From Chromera velia (lineage: Eukaryota > Sar > Chromeraceae): 25,108 bases of DNA. The DNA lies in NCBI GenBank assembly GCA_018398765.1, contig JAHBMJ010000055.1, forward strand, positions 16,559-41,666. Direction: 5' to 3'. Every line of letters starts with the position of its first letter. Within the stretch, counting starts at the first letter, position 1. Positions 20,599-25,108 of this stretch are shown here, one piece after another. The notes under the pieces are model-generated. The model had not been told where the DNA came from. It ran no database searches and saw only the letters and a list, made by a program, of their open reading frames with translations. The translations under genes were made by a program, and so were the position numbers.

Positions 20599-23269
20599 TC
20601 AACCCATGTCAACATCCCCCTCTTCCTCCCCTTCTGATTCACTTGCTTGCACTTCCTCTCCCTCCTGTCCTCTCTCGCCTCCTTTATCCTCCATATCCCC
20701 TTCTTCCCTCAATTCCCCCCCCTCCCCTTCGGAATCGATTTCCACAGCAGGAGGGGCCTCAGACTCGCTGCTCGAAAAAGCTTCCACAGGAGTCATCTCA
20801 TCCTCTGCAATCACATCCAACCGAGTCTTCCCCATGCCATCCACCCGTGCGTTGATGCTTGTGTCGTTGATAGCAAGGAAAGCCCCCAGAAGGTTGCGAA
20901 CAGCAATCTGTATGCCTGTGTCTCCTTGTGTGTTGGGGAGGGGTTTCGCTCCGTGACTTGCAGCACCTGTGGGGGCAAAAGCCTCTGCAACCATTCTATT
21001 GAATGCCTCATGTGCCTGATGCTGAAGTATTTTGCGAAAGATCGGTAGTAGTAAAGGAAATAGTAGAAGGATTCGAGAAGATAGAGAGTGGCTGGGTACT
21101 GCTGTCCTGGATGCATTTCAAGCCACACCCTCTTGAAGTCGCGAACGGCCTTGGGGTAGCGAGCGATGTTTTCGTCGGAGGGGGCTGTTTGTCTGAGGGT
21201 GTGGAGGCAAAAGAAGAATGCAGAGAGACCTGAAAGCACTCTGTCGGTCTGTGGATATCCTGCAAGCGCCATCATGTTTTTGTGCTCTTTTGAGAACTCG
21301 ACATAGTCTCTCCCTTGCAGTGAAAAATCTGGCCACCTCCACTCTCCTTCGTCCAGAATAGGCACCATTGTGGTTCGATTTCGAATGATCTTCTGCCCAA
21401 ATTCATCTTGCAGACAATGAAGGGTTTTTCGTCCGCACTTTCCATCTGCTGTGCAGTTGCATGGGTGGCCACAGAGGGTGGTGGTTTTTGCTTGAATGTC
21501 TGTTGCTTCAGTCGCATCATCCCACTCCTCCCCTCCTTCCATTTCTTCCTCTTCGTCTGCTCCTGCGGCAGCCGCCGCTCCCTCCCCCCCTGCCCCCCCT
21601 TCACACTGCTTGCACTTGCACTTTTCCTGCTCCCACATATACGAGCGCAGCCCCCTTGTCACCGCCTCTGTCCCCCTCATTGCGAAGTGCAAACAGTCAG
21701 GGCAGACACGCTCGCCGAAACAGGCAGGCCAGAGAGACTCGCGCAGGGAGCCCATTTTCTTTTTGGCACAGGTCGTCGTGTGGGACCCAGGCCTCTTCTG
21801 TCCTTGCTTTGTGTTTTTGCAGTTGCAAAGCTTGGAGACCAATTCTGCATGTTTTTTTGCTGTGCGTGTGAACGGTGCAGGAAAGTAGACACCAGGCGTG
21901 GGATGGTTGGGACACCCGACGAGCCGGAAACGGAGGACCTCCTCTTTGCGGGGAATGCAACTGCAGTCTCGTCTGACTCTATGTCTTGAACAAACTCGCT
22001 CTTTTCATGACTTTGCATTTAATGTGTTTACGATGCATGAACATGCCTTCCTAGGATAGAAAGGCATATTCTTCTCGCATGTTTCAAGCTTTTCAATCTC
22101 TTCTTTACTATCTAGGGTGAAATAGGAGGGGAAGCTCCCTGTGGCCCCCACAGTTCCGCACATTTTAGCAAAAGCAGACTGATCAGCTGTCCCCCACCAG
22201 GTCACTTTCACCTTTTTTCCCTTATAGGGTCCCTTAGGCACCTCCACTCCCCCATTGACTGCATTGATCCCCTCTAGCAGCTCTTTTGACTTGAAAAGAG
22301 CTTCTAGGGTATCCCTCCCCTCCTGCAGACACCTAGACAGGCAGGCACCTAGACAGATAAGGCAGCTAGACATATACCATGCAGACTGCTCGATCATGCA
22401 TACATTGTGACTGGCCAGAGAGATGTGGTGGTGGAGTTGGTGGCTGCCCTGCCAGACCGAAGGAAGGGCCGGCAATCTGCTCGGAAGAGGCGGCACCGCG
22501 CGACGACGCACTCACAGAGGCAGAAGGAGAGGCCTCACGGTCGCTACCCTCCTCCTCTGAGACAATGTCGACGCCCCCCCCCTCTTCGCTCTCCTCATCT
22601 CCCCCTTGCCCCGCCTGCACCTTCCTCTTCTTCGATCGCGCCCTCTTCGTTGGAGAGGTGCATGCATGCTTCCTTCAGGCCTCGAGGGAGAGCTTGCACG
22701 GATGGCAGACTCTCATCCGGACGTCGTGGAGCTCGGCCTTCTTCTTCCGGACCGAGCATCTCTGGCATGGCAAGCCAGTGGTGCCCTCTGGGCAGCCCAT
22801 CCTACTCCAATGAGAGGGGGCGGAGGAAGCCGCACGCGACAGCGAGCTTGCCGATACTGAGGCAGCCACCGAACCTGCAAAAAAGCATAGAGAAAGTCAA
22901 AAACGATGAAACAACTGTTGCTTGCTGCAGCTTGATATGCCTTTGAGTCGATTATTCGCAGAAACAGACGGATATCTGACATGATTTCATGTCATATGAC
23001 TGACCACTGAGCTGCCGAGGGTCCTGGGCGAAGTCGTAGTCGTGGTCTTGGCCACGCAGATGCAACCAGTCTTGATCTAGACGCTGCCTTCTACTCCTCC
23101 AAACACCTGAAGGGTCATCTTTTACTCTGGAAACCGGACCAGTGGTCCTCGGCGCAGCTGACTGGGGGATACCAACAGCTGCAGGCTGTCTGTCTGTCTT
23201 TGTACGACCCCTGCCTTGCGTTTGGGGGGGATCGGGCTCTTCGAAGCCCTCGCCGTCTCTTCCTGACAT
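20599..23269 (-). pseudogene. Transposon minus-strand gene, Cys-rich candidate transposase, two in-frame TGA
   Basis: Model: complement(join(20599..20907, 20967..22322, 22378..22874, 23005..23269)), 808 codons plus stop. Intron phases 1, 0 and 0 all match; introns are 130, 55 and 59 nt. In order: a polar N-terminus; a zinc-finger-like motif (116-148: C...LPCQRCSVRKKK...VCHPC); a basic NLS-like KRARSKKRK (165-173); an acidic Ser/Pro region; a conserved-looking stretch VKVTWWGTADQSAFAKMCG (292-310); a Cys-rich region (about 365-557: CSC, GCPNHP, CNC, CFGERVCPDC, CKCKQC, CGHPCNC); a helical part WRWPDFSLQGRDYVEF onward; and an acidic tail. TGA codons fall at 22677-22675 (155) and 22007-22005 (360) with coding-like sequence on both sides; an intron could remove the second. 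I do not recognise the family. Size and position suggest the transposase, which is inference. The 59-nt intron near 20940 is the least certain junction. Confidence 0.6.
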
Positions 23270-23424
23270 GAGAAAAAAAAACAGATCTGACTTTCAAAAC
23301 TACTTCAAGACTACAAATCTCGATATCTGCACAACCAGTGGACCTTTTGGATCGCTTTCAACGCGCCGTTGTGATCAAGACAATGGGTTTAGAGAGTTGA
23401 ATGCACTACTTTGATGCGTAGCCG

Positions 23425-23505
23425 ACTATTCGGAAACATCAGAAATAAGTCGGCTATCTGGCGCCGGGGGGGGGGTATTCATGCCGGGGCCGCCGCCCGC
23501 ATGCG
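23425..23505 (-). repeat. Right terminal inverted repeat of the transposon
   Basis: 23481-23505 is the exact inverse of 18821-18845. Further in, a run of 10 G, GGCGCC and an ATCAGAAATAAGTC stretch match the left end in inverse with gaps. Confidence 0.88.
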
Positions 23506-24494
23506 TTATAAATAAGTAGATAAATAAATTGTAGAGCCTCTATCAACGTGCCAAATATGACTATAGTTAAATTAAACACTAGACCTATAGCATTAGACAG
23601 TCTAGACTCGTGATTAGAGGCTTAAATAAAGGCTGACGGGGGCGTAACTTACGCGATGACCGTGACGTATAATTATGATGATGATGACTATTAAATAAAT
23701 AAACAATAGTATAGCTTAGCAAGAATAACTTTGAATGATGGTGCGATATAGATAATGATGCCTTGTATGATGCCATAATGATGGCTTACAGACCATGCAA
23801 CCAATCTAGCAACAAATAATAATATTAATGATGACGACGACGACGACGATGATGATGAATATGATGAAACTATATGAAATTGCTATGTAAATTCTTACCT
23901 GTAGTTTTGTTCTCTGCACTGGCACCTAGTTCTGCACAAAGAGGATTCAGAGGCTTTTGAGTCTCTTTCCCCGAAAAGGCAATGAATAAAGAGATAGAGG
24001 AGAGAAAAAGGCACGTGAAGTGTACTTCTTGCTAAACTGAGCATGGATGACCATCTATGACCGTCCCCTCGACCCCAGCTCAGACTGTATGCCTCGCGGA
24101 CCTTGGCTGCGCCTAGGCCTGTGCGGCGTCTCCATGCATTCATTCCAGTGTATGCATGCATGAGGTTAGCAGGCTTTTTTTTAATTCATTGATGGACTCC
24201 GCTTTCCCTCCTGTATGTCAATTGTCTCATCGCGTTCTGTCCCTTTTGAAAATTTCGCTTTCGTGTCCTCCCTTTCCGACTTTTGCAATCTAGTAGAAAA
24301 TGCAAAGTGCATTTTCCCCGTTCTTCCAGGGGTGTGTGAAGGAGACCGAACATAAACCCCCCCCCCTGAAGTGTGAACTCCTTCTTTCAAGTTGCTAGGT
24401 GAATTTTCGTGTGTAACGCGTTCGTGTTCCAGTTTGTCTTTTTGCTTCTCTCTCCTCCTCTCGTTCATTCTACTGCACAAAGGAGTTGCAAATT
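23506..24494. other. Right flank of the transposon, AT-rich, no supported gene
   Basis: AT-rich to about 23900, with GAT/GAC trinucleotide runs at 23677-23690 and 23830-23861. A minus-strand donor-like CTACAG|GTAAGAA lies at about 23900, with a CTTTGTGCAG acceptor 33 nt upstream, but the short piece between shows nothing recognisable. The part next to 24494 is probably the 3' UTR of the following minus-strand gene. Confidence 0.5.
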
Positions 24495-24688
24495 CCACTT
24501 GAGTGGGTGAGCTCTACATGATGGTGCAGCACTTCGACTTCCCGCTGTTGTCATCAGCCTGCGAACAACCAGGGGAGGCAAACGAAGATAAACTCAAGAT
24601 GAGCCGTCTCATTGCTACGACCTCTTTCTTTCTACCCTCCTTACCCTGCCGGCAGAGGGTAGGAGTACTGGAAAAGATGCGAACAAAA
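24492..24688 (-). CDS. 3' exon(s) of a minus-strand gene ending in a CaaX-type tail (CCTIM)
   Basis: The last exon, complement(24492..24536), has a pyrimidine-rich acceptor ending TTCGCAG and reads ADDNSGKSKCCTIM, then TAG. The end is a CaaX box (C-T-I-M, Met favouring farnesylation) preceded by a second Cys that could be palmitoylated, so a membrane-tethered protein is expected. A possible penultimate micro-exon, complement(24642..24664 or nearby), has a strong acceptor (TTTTCCAG) and donor (GTAAGG) and joins in frame as LLPSAGR. The rest of the gene would lie right of the window, beyond the GACA array. CC-x-IM tails are typical of the R-SNARE Ykt6 (CCAIM in human, CCIIM in yeast). PRL phosphatases and Ras-like GTPases have similar tails, and the SNARE heptads are not visible, so I leave the family open. 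Confidence 0.42.
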
Positions 24689-24916
24689 TAAAAGGCGCAC
24701 AAGCAAGTAAGCAGGCAGACAAACAGCATGTCTGAAAGAGGCGACAGACATTTTTCGGGCGCGCATGATTGATTTAAAAGGAAAACTGAATCAGTAAAAA
24801 ACAAGGAAGACAGACAGGTCGGCATGCAAACACTTCACAAAAAATTCTAATTCCCTTGTCCGTGGGATCCGTTTAAGAGTCGATGATTTAATGTTCGTCA
24901 AATTTGCAAAAAACTG

Positions 24917-24946
24917 ACAGACAGACAGACAGACAGACAGGCAGGC

Positions 24947-25008
<62 letters not shown>

Positions 25009-25024
25009 ACAGACAGACGGACAG
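24917..25024. repeat. (GACA)n/(GGCA)n tetranucleotide array
   Basis: About 27 units in blocks: GACA, two GGCA, GACA again, about seven GGCA, then GACA. The block pattern suggests duplication of sub-blocks. Confidence 0.95.
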
Positions 25025-25095
25025 GCAATATGATTCTTTCTTTCTTTTTCCTTTCAAACAAAACCACACAAACAGGCAGACGGCATGGCCTCTTA

Positions 25096-25108
25096 CCCCC
25101 CCCCCCCC
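25096..25108. repeat. Poly-C run at window edge
   Basis: Thirteen or so C residues end the window. Long C/G runs elsewhere (18852-18862, 23465-23475) show they occur naturally here, but this one may also mark a contig end. Confidence 0.8.

Larger units (their letters stand above)
18821..23505. mobile_element. Two-gene DNA transposon with long terminal inverted repeats, unclassified
   Basis: A 4,685-bp element. The ends (18821-18845 and 23481-23505) are perfect 25-bp inverted repeats starting CGCATGCGGGCG. With gaps the similarity goes further: AATA then a C run of 10 or more, GGCGCC, and GACTTA(A/T)TTCTGAT, about 80 bp in all. Inside are two convergent multi-exon genes, plus 19032-20582 and minus 23269-20599, with 16 bp between their stops. 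Flanking DNA on both sides is AT-rich. I see no clear target-site duplication (left flank ends GTTT, right flank begins TTAT; at most TT or a mutated TTA). The GC-rich ends, two-gene content and lack of a recognisable transposase signature prevent me from naming a superfamily. Each gene has in-frame stops, so this copy is probably defective. Confidence 0.85.
24537..25108. other. Likely introns of the CaaX gene, repeats, and window edge
   Basis: Apart from the possible micro-exon described with the CaaX gene, I see no coding sequence. On the minus strand another acceptor-like CTCTTTCAG occurs near 24730. The array at 24917-25024 and the poly-C edge fill the right end. Confidence 0.4.

Noticed and set aside
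24181-24498. 105-codon minus frame next to the CaaX exon
   Set aside because: Contains a C/G homopolymer, has no recognisable domain, and lies where the 3' UTR of the CaaX gene is expected.
24917-25024. CRISPR-like regular repeats
   Set aside because: A pure tetranucleotide array without spacers, in a eukaryotic genome.

Overview
This is nuclear DNA of a eukaryote with spliceosomal introns: every gene model below rests on GT...AG introns whose phases match. Divergent but recognisable proteins, many microsatellites, G/C homopolymers and several DNA transposons would suit a protist such as a chromerid alga (Chromera velia type). That name is only my guess from overall style; nothing in the window proves it. 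I see no rRNA, tRNA or CRISPR.

Layout. (1) 2-2373, plus: the 3' part of an NADPH-cytochrome P450 reductase-type diflavin reductase, two exons. (2) 2374-7878: no secure gene. It holds simple repeats, two nearly identical 388-bp TA-flanked MITEs (4814-5201, 5749-6136), a GC-rich terminal-inverted-repeat element with an 11-bp direct repeat at its edges (6278-6663), and a diverged repeat module. (3) 7879-9744, plus: a single-exon unknown protein that starts MGCG (dual acylation signal) and has one in-frame TAG at codon 107. (4) 9745-11634: microsatellites and AT-rich DNA. (5) 12657 to about 11635, minus: a small, low-confidence multi-exon gene, divergent from (6). (6) 12995-17786, plus: a complete seven-exon amino acid transporter of the AAAP/SLC38 type, 498 aa, with microsatellite-filled introns. 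(7) 17787-18820: no gene seen. (8) 18821-23505: a 4,685-bp DNA transposon with 25-bp perfect terminal inverted repeats (longer if gaps are allowed), carrying two convergent multi-exon genes whose stop codons lie 16 bp apart. (9) 23506-25108: AT-rich DNA, the last exon of a minus-strand gene ending in a CaaX-type tail (CCTIM), then a GACA/GGCA array and a terminal poly-C run.

The main novelty is the two-gene transposon. Its minus-strand gene reads as about 808 codons: a Cys zinc-finger-like motif, a basic NLS-like stretch, a WWGTADQSAF segment, a large Cys-rich region and an acidic tail. Its plus-strand gene reads as 344 codons and also ends in an acidic tail. Both frames are coherent over several exons but are interrupted by a few stop codons (two TGA, one TAA), so this copy looks recently inactivated. 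I cannot place it in a known superfamily by eye.

The reductase would act with heme monooxygenases at the ER and the transporter at a membrane. I see no functional link between the host genes; they look like ordinary neighbours separated by repeats.
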